Below the pieces are notes generated by a model. It was not told where the DNA came from. It saw nothing but the letters and a program-made list of their open reading frames with translations, and did not search any database. The translations under genes were made by a program, and so were the position numbers. From positions 558,001 to 622,000 of the forward strand of contig NZ_AP018738.1 in NCBI RefSeq assembly GCF_000974685.2: 64,000 nt of DNA, given 5' to 3'. Below, in pieces: positions 1 to 8,285 of this stretch (its first letter is position 1; each line of letters starts with the position of its first letter). The stretch comes from Ferriphaselus amnicola (GTDB lineage: Bacteria > Pseudomonadota > Gammaproteobacteria > Burkholderiales > Gallionellaceae).

Positions 1-426
1 AAGCGCGAGCGTCCAGAGTTAGTGAAGACCATCACTTGGGCGGCTTCCAACGGCGACCGCTCCGAGAACGGCGACTACATCTACGGCAAGAAACGTCTGC
101 GTGAGATCGACCGGCGTGTGCGCTTTCTGCGCAAGCGGCTGGAAAACGCGCTCGTGGTGGATCCCGCCACGCGTGGCGATTGTGAGCAGATATTCTTCGG
201 CGCGACTGTTACGGTGGAGCGTGGCGATGGCGTGGAAGCGACTTACAGTATCGTTGGCGTGGATGAGGCCAATGCCGGTCGCGGCTTGATCAGCTGGGTT
301 TCGCCGCTGGCGCAGACCTTGTTCAAGGCGCGCGAGGATGACGTGGTGACGCTACGTGGCCCAGCGGGGGTGGAGGAATTGGTGGTGCTGGTGGTCGAAT
401 ACCGAGAGATCATCCTCGGCGGGTGA
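1..426 (+). CDS. greB: Transcription elongation factor GreB (5'-truncated)
   Basis: GreB rescues backtracked RNA polymerase by stimulating cleavage of the transcript 3' end through the secondary channel. The reading frame is open from the first base and the residues before the first possible start (KRERPELVKT) are already GreB-like, so the N-terminus lies outside the window. Visible are the coiled-coil tip with its acidic motif GDRSENGDY, the basic run YGKKRLREIDRR, and the C-terminal FKBP-like domain ending in VVEYREIILGG. GreB is favoured over GreA by the ITWAAS and YGKKRLREID signatures. The last 17 bases overlap the convergent DUF4149-type gene. Confidence 0.93.
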   Translation, partial: KRERPELVKTITWAASNGDRSENGDYIYGKKRLREIDRRVRFLRKRLENALVVDPATRGDCEQIFFGATVTVERGDGVEATYSIVGVDEANAGRGLISWVSPLAQTLFKAREDDVVTLRGPAGVEELVVLVVEYREIILGG

Positions 427-883
427 AGGTGCGGGAACGGGCGTAGATCACCAGCGCTGCGCCGAGCAGCCCTTGCAGCAAGTACAGAATGCTGGAAATG
501 CCATGTAATAGGCCGAACTGGTGGGCGAGTGGACTCTTCATCACTTCTAGCGGCAGCGCCTGTAGCTTGAGGTCGTTCATCATCGGTTGCAGCCCGAAAT
601 GCGCGACCAGCGTCAGCAACAGCATCGCAGTCACCAGTCGGAACCCCGTCTGTCGCCAAACCGCCGCTCCCGCCGTGAATAGCCAGTACGCCAGCAGATA
701 TCCCCCACAAGCCAGCCCCAGCCACGCCACTCGGCTGAACATCACGCCCGCCAACATTCCCGCCAATTGCCGATCCGGTTGCGAGTAGAACAACACCGGC
801 ACCGCCAGATAGCCGACCGCCCACAACGCACCGACCCAAGCGGTGATGGCAAGCAAAGCGAGTGTTTCAGTGATTCGAGACAT
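410..883 (-). CDS. DUF4149-type small membrane protein
   Basis: A protein of about 157 residues with four predicted membrane segments and a charged C-terminal tail (YARSRTFTRRG). It resembles the DUF4149/TMEM205-like proteins often found beside greB in betaproteobacteria; the function is unknown. The start at 883 (MSRITETLALL) is chosen over the longer ORF because it puts the first membrane helix near the N-terminus. The family name is from memory of the pattern. The 3' end overlaps greB tail to tail. Confidence 0.75.
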   Translation of the reverse strand: MSRITETLALLAITAWVGALWAVGYLAVPVLFYSQPDRQLAGMLAGVMFSRVAWLGLACGGYLLAYWLFTAGAAVWRQTGFRLVTAMLLLTLVAHFGLQPMMNDLKLQALPLEVMKSPLAHQFGLLHGISSILYLLQGLLGAALVIYARSRTFTRRG

Positions 884-923
884 GGCTGTAGTGGAGATTT
901 GGAAGGGCCAGATTGTAGCGGAA

Positions 924-3293
924 TCAATAGCCATTTGAATCGTTCCACCAATACCTCGCATGTTCCTGCCGCCATCGTTCGATCCTCACCTGCTTCCCAT
1001 CCATCGTGGCGATGATCGCGCCGTCTTGGTCTGAACGCAGCAGTTCGCTGCCTACGGCGCGGTAGCGTTCGACGACTTCCTCTTTGGGGTGGCCGAAACG
1101 GTTGCGGTAGCCGACGGTGAACGCGGCGTACTTGGGATGTACGGCAGCCAGCCACTCGGCGTGGGAAGAGGTTTTGCTACCGTGATGAGGCACGACCAAT
1201 AGCGTGGCGGGCAGCTCAGCGGCATGTTCGTTCAGTAAGCGCCATTCAGAGTTTTGTTCGATGTCGCCAGTGAGTAGCACGCTCTGTGTCCCAGTACGGA
1301 TGCGCAGCACGCAACTCATGTCGTTGTCGTGGGTTTTTTTGCCAAGCTGCGCGTTCGTTGCCGGATGTAGGAATTGGAACTCGATGCCGTCCCATGCCCA
1401 GTTCTGGCCATCGGCGCAGCGACTGGAGTGGGAGGGTAGTAGCGCATGGCCTAGAGGCAGGGACGAATCTACTCTGCCGACCGGCATCGCTTGCATCACC
1501 GAGGCCGCACCGCCGGTGTGGTCGATGTCGTCGTGGCTGAGCACGAGCGTGTCGAGCTGGCTGATGCCCAGCGCTCGCAGGGTAGGTACGAGGATGCGGT
1601 TGCCGCTGTCGGCCTCGCCGGAGTAATCGGGACCGGCGTCATAGAGCAGGGCGTGGTTGTGTGTCTGCACCGCGACCGCCGTGCCTTGGCCGACATCGAA
1701 CACGATCACCTTCATGGTGCCGATTGGTGGCGGCTCTGGGCGGATGAGGAACATAGGCAGCAGCATGAGCAGCCCCAGCCAACGTGATGGGAAACCGCGT
1801 GGCAGCAGCGTCCACAACACGCCGAAGAATCCGAGCCCGACAGTCCAGACTGGCGGTGCGTGTTGCGCCCACACGGCAGCGGGTTGTGCTGCCAGCCATG
1901 ACAGCGCAGCACCGATGCCGCTCATTACCCAGTGCGCCAGCCACAGAGGCCAGTCGAACGGCAGCGCTGCGCTCAGTAGCGTGAGCGGCACCACGATGAA
2001 GCTGACCAGCGGGATGGCAAAAGCGTTGGCGATGGGCGAGACCAGCGAGACTTGCTGGAACAGCGCCAGCAGCGCTGGGATGAGGCCGATCAGCATCGCC
2101 CACTGTACGACAGCGTATTCACGCAAGGCGATCAACAGACGCATCCGGCGCGAGGCCTGATCGCCGCGATGGCCGAGGCGGTTGGCGGTGACATACAGGA
2201 TCAGGCCGACTGCGCCGAACGAGAGCCAGAATCCGGGTGCCAGCACCGCCCACGGATCGGCGATCAGGACGGTCAATAGCGCTGCCGCCAGCAGTTGTGA
2301 AGGGGCGACATTGCGCGAAAGCAGGAGCGCCGCAGCCACTGTCGCCAGCATATAGACCGTGCGTTGTGCGGGCACGGCGAAACCTGAGAGTAGCGCGTAA
2401 GCCAGCGCTACCAGCAGACCGGCGATGGCTGCCGCTTTGCGCGCCGGGAAGTGCAGCGTGAGCCTATGACTGCGCCGCCACAGCCAGTATGCGACGGCGA
2501 ATGCCAGTCCACCCAGCATGGTGATGTGCAAGCCGGAAATCGACATCAGATGATTCACGCCCGTGCGGGTGAATACCTGCCACTGTGCGGCGGGGATGCT
2601 GTCCTGATCGCCGATGGCCAGCGCGGTAAGCACGCCGAGATAGAGGAGCGGCTGTAGCCGCTCGAAGCGTAATCTGACAGCTTCACGCCAACGCTCGATC
2701 TGATAGCCCCAGCCCGCCGCCCGCTCATCCACGCGCGCATTCACGCCCTTGCGATACACATAGCCGGTGGCGCGCAGCTTGCGTTCCAGTAACCAGCCTT
2801 CGTAGTCGAAACCGTAAGGATTGGCGCTGCCGTGAGGTTGTTTGAGGCGCACAGTCAGTTGCCAGCGTTCACCTGCATGCAGAGCCAGAGGAGCATCTTT
2901 GTCGGATTCGTAAGTGGCGAGCTGGATGTGTGCGGGCACGTGTGCAGCGGGTGTCAGCACTTTCTCGACATCGAAGGCGAAACGCAAGCCGCGTTCGTGC
3001 TGACGTGGCAGCTCAGACACCACGCCGACTAGCTCGATGTCGCGCCCTTGCCAGTCGGTAGGTAGGGCATCGTCCAGCCGTTGCCCGGCGAAGAAGGCTG
3101 CGTGAAAGATGCCTAGGGAAAATGCGAACGCCGCCATCAGCGGCCAGCGCAGGAAGCGTTGCCATCCATCACGCGACAGCAGCCACGCCGGTGCTAGCGC
3201 TGCCGCCAACCAGCCGACCGCTGGCTCCGGTAAGACAGCCTGCTGTTGTAGCCACCAGACGCCGGCGGCGAAGAAAAGCACGAAGGAAATCAT
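924..3293 (-). CDS. comEC: DNA internalisation competence protein ComEC/Rec2
   Basis: ComEC forms the inner-membrane channel that carries single-stranded DNA into the cytoplasm during natural transformation. The 789 residues show the usual order: N-terminal membrane segments and a soluble DUF4131-like domain (about 1-220), a polytopic competence domain (about 230-500, with the MSISGLHITMLGG signature), and a C-terminal metallo-beta-lactamase-like domain (about 525-789) with VFDVGQGTAV, LSHDDIDHTGG and VVPHHGSKTSSH. Full length for a proteobacterial ComEC. No comEA is nearby; the prepilin at 33626-34306 is the only other possible uptake component in the window. Confidence 0.95.
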   Translation of the reverse strand: MISFVLFFAAGVWWLQQQAVLPEPAVGWLAAALAPAWLLSRDGWQRFLRWPLMAAFAFSLGIFHAAFFAGQRLDDALPTDWQGRDIELVGVVSELPRQHERGLRFAFDVEKVLTPAAHVPAHIQLATYESDKDAPLALHAGERWQLTVRLKQPHGSANPYGFDYEGWLLERKLRATGYVYRKGVNARVDERAAGWGYQIERWREAVRLRFERLQPLLYLGVLTALAIGDQDSIPAAQWQVFTRTGVNHLMSISGLHITMLGGLAFAVAYWLWRRSHRLTLHFPARKAAAIAGLLVALAYALLSGFAVPAQRTVYMLATVAAALLLSRNVAPSQLLAAALLTVLIADPWAVLAPGFWLSFGAVGLILYVTANRLGHRGDQASRRMRLLIALREYAVVQWAMLIGLIPALLALFQQVSLVSPIANAFAIPLVSFIVVPLTLLSAALPFDWPLWLAHWVMSGIGAALSWLAAQPAAVWAQHAPPVWTVGLGFFGVLWTLLPRGFPSRWLGLLMLLPMFLIRPEPPPIGTMKVIVFDVGQGTAVAVQTHNHALLYDAGPDYSGEADSGNRILVPTLRALGISQLDTLVLSHDDIDHTGGAASVMQAMPVGRVDSSLPLGHALLPSHSSRCADGQNWAWDGIEFQFLHPATNAQLGKKTHDNDMSCVLRIRTGTQSVLLTGDIEQNSEWRLLNEHAAELPATLLVVPHHGSKTSSHAEWLAAVHPKYAAFTVGYRNRFGHPKEEVVERYRAVGSELLRSDQDGAIIATMDGKQVRIERWRQEHARYWWNDSNGY

Positions 3294-3362
3294 GCGCGTA
3301 GCGTAGCGCTGAATGGCTTACAAGGTAAGACCAGAATGAAAAAAACCGGAATGTTCGAGTTG

Positions 3363-5900
3363 TTAGTGTCGATGCAGGAGTTTGTATAACTCGAACCAAA
3401 CTATGCTGGCGGCTCCGGAGGCGAAGCTGAGTAGAAATTGCGGCGGGGTGAGCGGGGCGAAGTGGAACACGTCGCGTAAGAAGGGTACGGAGAGCGCCAG
3501 CAGTAAGAAGCTGAACGCGCCGCCGATGACCCACCACAGCGCAGGGTTAGGGCTGTCGAAGGTGTGCAGCAGGCTGTGTTGCCATGAACGATTGGTCAGG
3601 ATCAAGCCCAAACTTCCAACCACCAGCGTACTGAAAGTCAGTGCGCGAGCTTCGTTTTCTGACACGCCTTGTCCGAGCGAATAGCCGAGTACAGCGAGGG
3701 CGGCGAGCAGAACGAACACGCCTTGCAGCAAGCTGAGCAGGACGATGCGCTGGCCGAACAGGGGTTCTTGCGGGGAGCGCGGCGGGCGGTGCATCACGCC
3801 GCGTTCGGCAGGTTCGGCCTCGAAGGCGATAGAGCAGGCGGGGTTGATGATCATTTCCAGAAACACGATGTGGACGGGGGCGAACACGGGCGGCCAGCCG
3901 AGCAGCAATGGAATCAGTGAGAGGCCAGCGATGGGGAGGTGGACGGCGAAGATGTAGGCCATCGCTTTGCGCAGATTGTCGAAGATGCCGCGTCCGATAC
4001 GCACAGCATGGACGATGGAAGCGAAGTCATCGTCGAGCAGCACTAACGCGGCGGCTTCGCGTGCCACGTCGGTGCCGCGTGCGCCCATCGCGATGCCGAT
4101 GTGGGCAGCTTTCAGCGCGGGTGCATCGTTTACGCCGTCGCCGGTCATCGCCACGATCTCGCCGTTAGCTTTGAGCGCATTCACCAGTCGCAGCTTTTGC
4201 TCCGGCACCATGCGTGCGTAGATATTGCTGTGGACGATGCGCGCTCGCAGCGTGGACTCGTCCATCAAGTTGAGTTCACTACCGCTGATGACTCCACCGC
4301 TGCCCGCATCTAGACCGATCTGCTGCGCGATGGCGGCTGCGGTGGCGGGGTAGTCGCCGGTGATCATCACCACGCGGATGCCCGCCGCCTTGCATTCCTT
4401 GAGTGCCGCAGTGACGGTGGGGCGCACCGGATCGGCCAGCCCGATCAAACCGAGGAACTCGAACTCGAAATCATGCTGGATGTCCGGCCATGCGTCACCT
4501 TGCCAGCGGGCGCGGGCGACACCCAGTACACGCATCCCTTGTGCGGCTAGGCTGTTCACCTGCTCAGCGAGTTGCGCCAATTGCGCTGCATCCAGATGGC
4601 AGAGATCGGCGACGGCTTCGGGCGCACCTTTGCTGGCGACGACGAACTCTTTACGATCCTTGGCTTTCCACACGTGCGACAAGGCGAGCAACTCGGGCGA
4701 CAGCGAATACTCGTGTGCCAGCGCCCAGTCGCCATGCAGATGTTCGGTATTCGCCAGATAGCGCGTGCCACACGCGTGGATGGACTTTTCCATCGGATCG
4801 AACGGCTCGGTCTCGCTGGACAGAATGCCGAATTCGACTAGCTCATGGAAGGCTTCGGGTAGCGGCGTGGTGTCAGCATGGATGCTGAAACTGGCTTCTG
4901 CGGCGATGAGTTGCTGCACCACCATGCGGTTCTGCGTCAGCGTGCCGGTCTTGTCCACGCACAGCACGGTGGCGGAACCCAGCGCTTCGACGGTGGGCAC
5001 GCGGCGGGTCAGCACACGATGGCGCGAGATGCGCCAAGCGCCCATCGCCATGAAGATGGTCAGCACCACCGGGTATTCTTCCGGCAGGATGGACATCGCC
5101 AGTGTGATGCCGGAAAGCAGTCCGCGCAGCCAATCGCCGCGAGACAGGCCGTAAATAAGCAGCAGCGACAGGCTCAGCAGCACTCCGAGGATAGCCAGCT
5201 TACGCACCAGTTTGGCGATCTCCCGTTGCAAGGGCGTGGCCTCGGTCTCCTGCTCCTGCAAGGCGCGACCGATCTTGCCGATCTCGGTGTGCGCGCCAGT
5301 TGCCAATACCTGTGCCACGCCGCGACCTTGCACCACCAAGGTGCCGGAATAGACGAAGGGCAGATCGTCGCCGCCGGGCGGCTGCAATTCCCCGATCTCT
5401 GCCTGTGCCAGCTTGCGCACCGCTACCGATTCGCCAGTGAGTAGCGATTCATCGGCGGCAAAATCGTTGCAGGAAAGCAACGCCGCATCCGCCGGAACGC
5501 GGTCGCCTTCGGCCAGAATCAACACATCGCCACGCACCACTTCACGTCCGGCGATGCGTTGCTCGACGCCATCGCGGATCACCAGCGCGCGCGGGCTGGT
5601 CAGGTCGCGCAGCGCTTCCAGAACGCGTTCAGTCTTGTACTCCTGATAGATGGTGATGCCCATCACCACGAACACAAAGCCGAGCAGCATCAGCGCATCG
5701 CTGACATCGCCCAACAGCAGATAGATCGCCCCCGCGCCGACCAGTAGCAAAAACATCGGCTCGCGCAATACTTCCAGCGCAATCGCTTGAATATTGCGCT
5801 GCCCAGTCATCGCCAACTCGTTCGCACCTTCCTGATGCAACCGTGCCTTAGCTTCAGCGTGTGACAGGCCACGTGGCTCGGCGGGGCGGTCGATGGTCAT
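3363..5900 (-). CDS. P-type cation-transporting ATPase (P2-like)
   Basis: Inner-membrane ATP-driven cation pump. It shows the phosphorylation motif DKTGTLTQN, the actuator motif LTGESV, the hinge TGDGVNDAPALKAAH, an N-terminal cation-ATPase domain and about ten membrane segments. The overall form is that of Ca2+/H+-type P2 pumps, but the M4 motif reads ILPEEYPVVL rather than the SERCA-like PEGLP, and M6 reads FLEMIINPACSIAFE without the NxxTD of calcium pumps, so the ion is not assigned. Starts at 5900 or 5903 (tandem ATG) are preferred over 5957, which adds a proline-rich extension. Divergent from the methyltransferase at 6027. Confidence 0.88.
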   Translation of the reverse strand: MTIDRPAEPRGLSHAEAKARLHQEGANELAMTGQRNIQAIALEVLREPMFLLLVGAGAIYLLLGDVSDALMLLGFVFVVMGITIYQEYKTERVLEALRDLTSPRALVIRDGVEQRIAGREVVRGDVLILAEGDRVPADAALLSCNDFAADESLLTGESVAVRKLAQAEIGELQPPGGDDLPFVYSGTLVVQGRGVAQVLATGAHTEIGKIGRALQEQETEATPLQREIAKLVRKLAILGVLLSLSLLLIYGLSRGDWLRGLLSGITLAMSILPEEYPVVLTIFMAMGAWRISRHRVLTRRVPTVEALGSATVLCVDKTGTLTQNRMVVQQLIAAEASFSIHADTTPLPEAFHELVEFGILSSETEPFDPMEKSIHACGTRYLANTEHLHGDWALAHEYSLSPELLALSHVWKAKDRKEFVVASKGAPEAVADLCHLDAAQLAQLAEQVNSLAAQGMRVLGVARARWQGDAWPDIQHDFEFEFLGLIGLADPVRPTVTAALKECKAAGIRVVMITGDYPATAAAIAQQIGLDAGSGGVISGSELNLMDESTLRARIVHSNIYARMVPEQKLRLVNALKANGEIVAMTGDGVNDAPALKAAHIGIAMGARGTDVAREAAALVLLDDDFASIVHAVRIGRGIFDNLRKAMAYIFAVHLPIAGLSLIPLLLGWPPVFAPVHIVFLEMIINPACSIAFEAEPAERGVMHRPPRSPQEPLFGQRIVLLSLLQGVFVLLAALAVLGYSLGQGVSENEARALTFSTLVVGSLGLILTNRSWQHSLLHTFDSPNPALWWVIGGAFSFLLLALSVPFLRDVFHFAPLTPPQFLLSFASGAASIVWFELYKLLHRH

Positions 5901-6026
5901 CATTATTGGAGGGCCGGGTGGTGGATGGGTTTCTTGAAGTGCGTGGCTACTATACACTCACAACAGATCAAGTTGGCTGCGGCGAAGCCGGAGGCATTTT
6001 TGTTAGCGACTCAAAGGGGGAAGGGC

Positions 6027-6680
6027 ATGAAGCAAGAGTTTTGGCTGGAGCGCTGGGAGCGCAAAGAGATCGGTTTTCATCAAGACGAGATCAATCCCTA
6101 TCTGCGCGAGCATTGGCCGGAATTTCAAGCAGCGGGTGGCGAGCTGTTCGTGCCACTGTGCGGCAAGAGTCTGGACATGGTCTGGCTGCGCGAGCAAGGG
6201 CATAACGTGCTGGGTGTGGAGCTGAGTCCGCTGGCCGTGCAGGAATTCTTTGCCGAGAACGGCTACACCCCGCAACACACCGACGATGGCCGTTTCAAGC
6301 GCTGCGAGGCGAACGGTATCCGCCTACTGTGCGGCGATTTCTTTGACTTGACCCCAGCCGACATGACGCAGGTGACAGCGGTGTATGACCGCGCCTCGCT
6401 GATTGCTCTGCCACCTGAAATGCGCGAACGCTACGCTCGGCACTTGGTCAATATCTTGCCCTCGGGCACGCAGATATTGCTGGTCACCGTCGATTATCCG
6501 CAAGAAGAAATGTCCGGCCCACCATTCGCCGTCACCGTAGAAGAAGTCGAAGCCCTGTACCGGCCTTATGCCGAGATCAAACTCCTGGCGCGGCTGGATG
6601 TGCTGGCACAGAACCCACGCTTTCAAACGCGCGGCATGAGTCGGTTGCATGAGAATATCTTCGTATTGAAGCTTTTATAA
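6027..6680 (+). CDS. tpm: Thiopurine S-methyltransferase family protein
   Basis: SAM-dependent methyltransferase of the TPMT family, known in bacteria for methylating thiopurines and selenium or tellurium compounds. At 217 residues it matches the usual bacterial TPMT length. Diagnostic stretches are FWLERWERKEIGFHQ at the N-terminus, LFVPLCGKSLDMVWL (SAM-binding loop), the VLGVELSPLAVQEFF strand-helix, and VYDRASLIALPPEMR. The start at 6027 has an AAGGGGGAAGGG ribosome-binding region; the longer ORF from 5925 has no family-like extension. The physiological substrate is unknown. Confidence 0.92.
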   Translation: MKQEFWLERWERKEIGFHQDEINPYLREHWPEFQAAGGELFVPLCGKSLDMVWLREQGHNVLGVELSPLAVQEFFAENGYTPQHTDDGRFKRCEANGIRLLCGDFFDLTPADMTQVTAVYDRASLIALPPEMRERYARHLVNILPSGTQILLVTVDYPQEEMSGPPFAVTVEEVEALYRPYAEIKLLARLDVLAQNPRFQTRGMSRLHENIFVLKLL

Positions 6681-6828
6681 GCCCCATAAAGTAGCAGTTC
6701 ATAGGGTTGAGCTAGGATGTGATTACATCGGCTTAGTGCCAAAAGCAGACGGTTGATGGTACGCAGTTACACTGCACGATGAAATTGCGATGAACTGGTT
6801 ACGTTAAACGTTATGGGAGCAAGTATCC

Positions 6829-7092
6829 ATGAGGCATAAACATAGATGGCAGCTTTACCACTTTACCTCTACCATACTGTTTATATGCGTTATTTTTTCT
6901 TTCGAGTATATATCTGGCTATTTGATGCCCATCGCCATTACATTGCTATGTATTGTAGTAATTGTGTACGTTGCTCTTCGTGGCGGTTTGTTTATTTGTC
7001 CTCATTGTGGCATGGAAACAACTCCTAATTCCACAACCCCTTTTCGAAAGCTTATCGGAGACAATTGTCCACATTGCGGTAAGGAAATATGA
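6829..7092 (+). CDS. Orphan small membrane protein with C-terminal zinc ribbon
   Basis: 87 residues, no family recognised. Two hydrophobic segments (about 12-30 and 32-51) are followed by a short cytosolic domain with CPHCG at about 57-61 and CPHCGKEI at the C-terminus, a plausible four-cysteine zinc ribbon. The gene is markedly AT-richer than its neighbours and sits alone after tpm. It is preceded by GTTAAAC at about 6803-6809, which fits the integron core-site pattern GTTRRRY, and followed at 7174 by a copy of a repeat that also follows two other orphan ORFs. The start at 6829 is the first ATG; its ribosome-binding site (GGGAGCAAG) is weak. Confidence 0.6.
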   Translation: MRHKHRWQLYHFTSTILFICVIFSFEYISGYLMPIAITLLCIVVIVYVALRGGLFICPHCGMETTPNSTTPFRKLIGDNCPHCGKEI

Positions 7093-7173
7093 GAATTACT
7101 TGTGCCATGGATTCCCCGCGGCCCCTCAATCATGCGGGACGCATGACGGCGCACCTTAGTTCAAACATTGTAG

Positions 7174-7190
7174 AGTCCGCTCTGGGTCGA
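7174..7190 (+). repeat. Orphan-ORF 3' repeat, copy 1
   Basis: AGTCCGCTCTGGGTCGA, identical over 17 nt to positions 7771-7787 and 15 of 17 to the reverse complement of 15336-15352. This copy lies about 80 nt after the stop of the ORF at 6829-7092 and about 30 nt before the next orphan ORF. The downstream half of the element is less symmetrical here than in copy 2. Confidence 0.75.
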
Positions 7191-7222
7191 TCTCTGACAT
7201 TCATCAATATGGATTCTGATAA

Positions 7223-7732
7223 ATGATAATCAACAGCGTAAGAAATCTACTCACCATTCTGACAATTATTACCTTGGGTGGATGTGGCATATCAGAATGT
7301 CTTGACTCAAAGATAGTGAGGCCGACAAAACCAGTAAACAAAGACTTCAATATTCAACTCATACTGAACGGTAAATCGATGAGTATGAATGTTAGATGCG
7401 AGGAGTATTACGAGGCCATGTGTAACGAGAGAGGAAACTACTGGTCGTTACGTGAGGTAGGGAAGGATCACGAATCACAAACAAGCATATTCTCGACTTC
7501 AGATAGTAGACTTGGTCAAGTTGAATTTCCTGTCCCAGATTGCCGGTCTATGGTGAGAAATGGACGATTAACGCTAAGTGATAAACTGATAACCATTAAT
7601 AATGAGCCATACTGGCTGAAATCATCAAAGGGCAATAGGCGTACATTCAAATCATCAACTAGACCAAATTATGAAACGAAAGTTGTTGATGTTGATTTGC
7701 AACTCAAAATTAATGATGTACCAATCGAATAA
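7223..7732 (+). CDS. Orphan hypothetical lipoprotein
   Basis: 169 residues of unknown function. The N-terminus has a positively charged start, a hydrophobic stretch and a lipobox-like LGGC, so the mature protein probably begins at Cys21 as a lipoprotein. The rest is hydrophilic and strongly AT-biased in codon use (many AAT, AAA, ATA), unlike the GC-rich neighbours, which suggests acquisition from elsewhere. It is bracketed by two copies of a 17-nt direct repeat (7174-7190 and 7771-7787). No clear Shine-Dalgarno is visible at 7223, so the start is moderately certain. Confidence 0.6.
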   Translation: MIINSVRNLLTILTIITLGGCGISECLDSKIVRPTKPVNKDFNIQLILNGKSMSMNVRCEEYYEAMCNERGNYWSLREVGKDHESQTSIFSTSDSRLGQVEFPVPDCRSMVRNGRLTLSDKLITINNEPYWLKSSKGNRRTFKSSTRPNYETKVVDVDLQLKINDVPIE

Positions 7733-7770
7733 TTCGATATGCACATGTGTTGCTCTATGCTAGTGGGTTA

Positions 7771-7805
7771 AGTCCGCTCTGGGTCGAAAGCCGACAGAGC
7801 GCGGA
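7771..7805 (+). repeat. Orphan-ORF 3' repeat, copy 2 (hairpin)
   Basis: Begins with AGTCCGCTCTGGGTCGA and continues into a near-complementary arm: TCCGCTCTGGGTCG (7773-7786), loop AAAG, CCGACAGAGCGCGGA (7791-7805). It lies 39 nt after the stop of the orphan lipoprotein gene and just before the cyaY stop. No T-tract follows, so it is not a standard terminator. Confidence 0.75.
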
Positions 7806-7811
7806 AGTTGA

Positions 7812-8117
7812 TTAGAACGCGAGCGCATCTCCGTCCGTGCTAGCGGTGACTTCCGTCAGTTTCCCAAACAACTCGCTGCCATCGCGCTGGCTGAACCAGC
7901 GTCCGTCCACCCAGGCGTAGTGGAATCCGCCGGACTTGGCGGCGACCCAGATTTCCTGCGTTGGTACGTGGCGGTTGACGATGATCTTCTGGCCATCGTC
8001 GAGTTCCAGTTCGAGTACGTTGCCATTGAGCGTGGCGTCGATGCCGGCGTTGTCGGCGGCTTGCTCGATGCGTTGAAAGACCGAGTCGGCCAGTTGGTTA
8101 AATTCGCTTTCGGTCAT
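7812..8117 (-). CDS. cyaY: Iron-sulfur assembly frataxin homologue CyaY
   Basis: CyaY binds iron and regulates IscS-dependent Fe-S cluster assembly in the cytoplasm. The 101-residue protein (start at 8117, MTESEFNQLADSVF) has an acidic first helix, the strand LELELDDGQKIIVNR, and the family signature QEIWVAAKSGGFHYAW. Usual length for bacterial frataxin. The extended ORF to 8186 runs into the divergent lptM region and is rejected. Its place divergent from lptM-lysA is a common gamma/betaproteobacterial order. Confidence 0.95.
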   Translation of the reverse strand: MTESEFNQLADSVFQRIEQAADNAGIDATLNGNVLELELDDGQKIIVNRHVPTQEIWVAAKSGGFHYAWVDGRWFSQRDGSELFGKLTEVTASTDGDALAF

Positions 8118-8163
8118 GTCGTTAGCCTTTATAATCGCGCTTCTTGAATTTTCTATCGGATGG

Positions 8164-8283
8164 ATGATGCGTGTATTGACCGGCATTATGTTGCTGTTGG
8201 CCTTGTTGCTGCAAGGCTGCGGTCATAAAGGTGCGTTGTATCTACCGCAAAGCCAGCCCGCCCAACTCAGCCAGAATCGTTGA
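8164..8283 (+). CDS. lptM: LPS translocon maturation lipoprotein LptM (YifL-like)
   Basis: 39-residue small lipoprotein: MMRVLTGIMLLLALLLQGCG, with lipobox LQGC, then HKGALYLP, close to the conserved lipoprotein-GxKGPLYxP pattern of LptM/YifL, which assists assembly of the LptDE outer-membrane LPS translocon. It starts at 8164 or 8167 (tandem ATG). It ends at 8283, so its stop codon sits just before the lysA ATG at 8286, and it is probably cotranscribed with lysA, the arrangement seen in many proteobacteria. Confidence 0.85.
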   Translation: MMRVLTGIMLLLALLLQGCGHKGALYLPQSQPAQLSQNR

Positions 8284-8285
8284 CC

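Noticed and set aside
6803-7205. A full integron attC site or integron array around the orphan ORFs
   Set aside because: Only isolated half-site-like heptamers were found, not the paired simple sites and spacing of a complete attC, and no integrase gene is in the window. The pattern is kept as a finding, not as an integron call.
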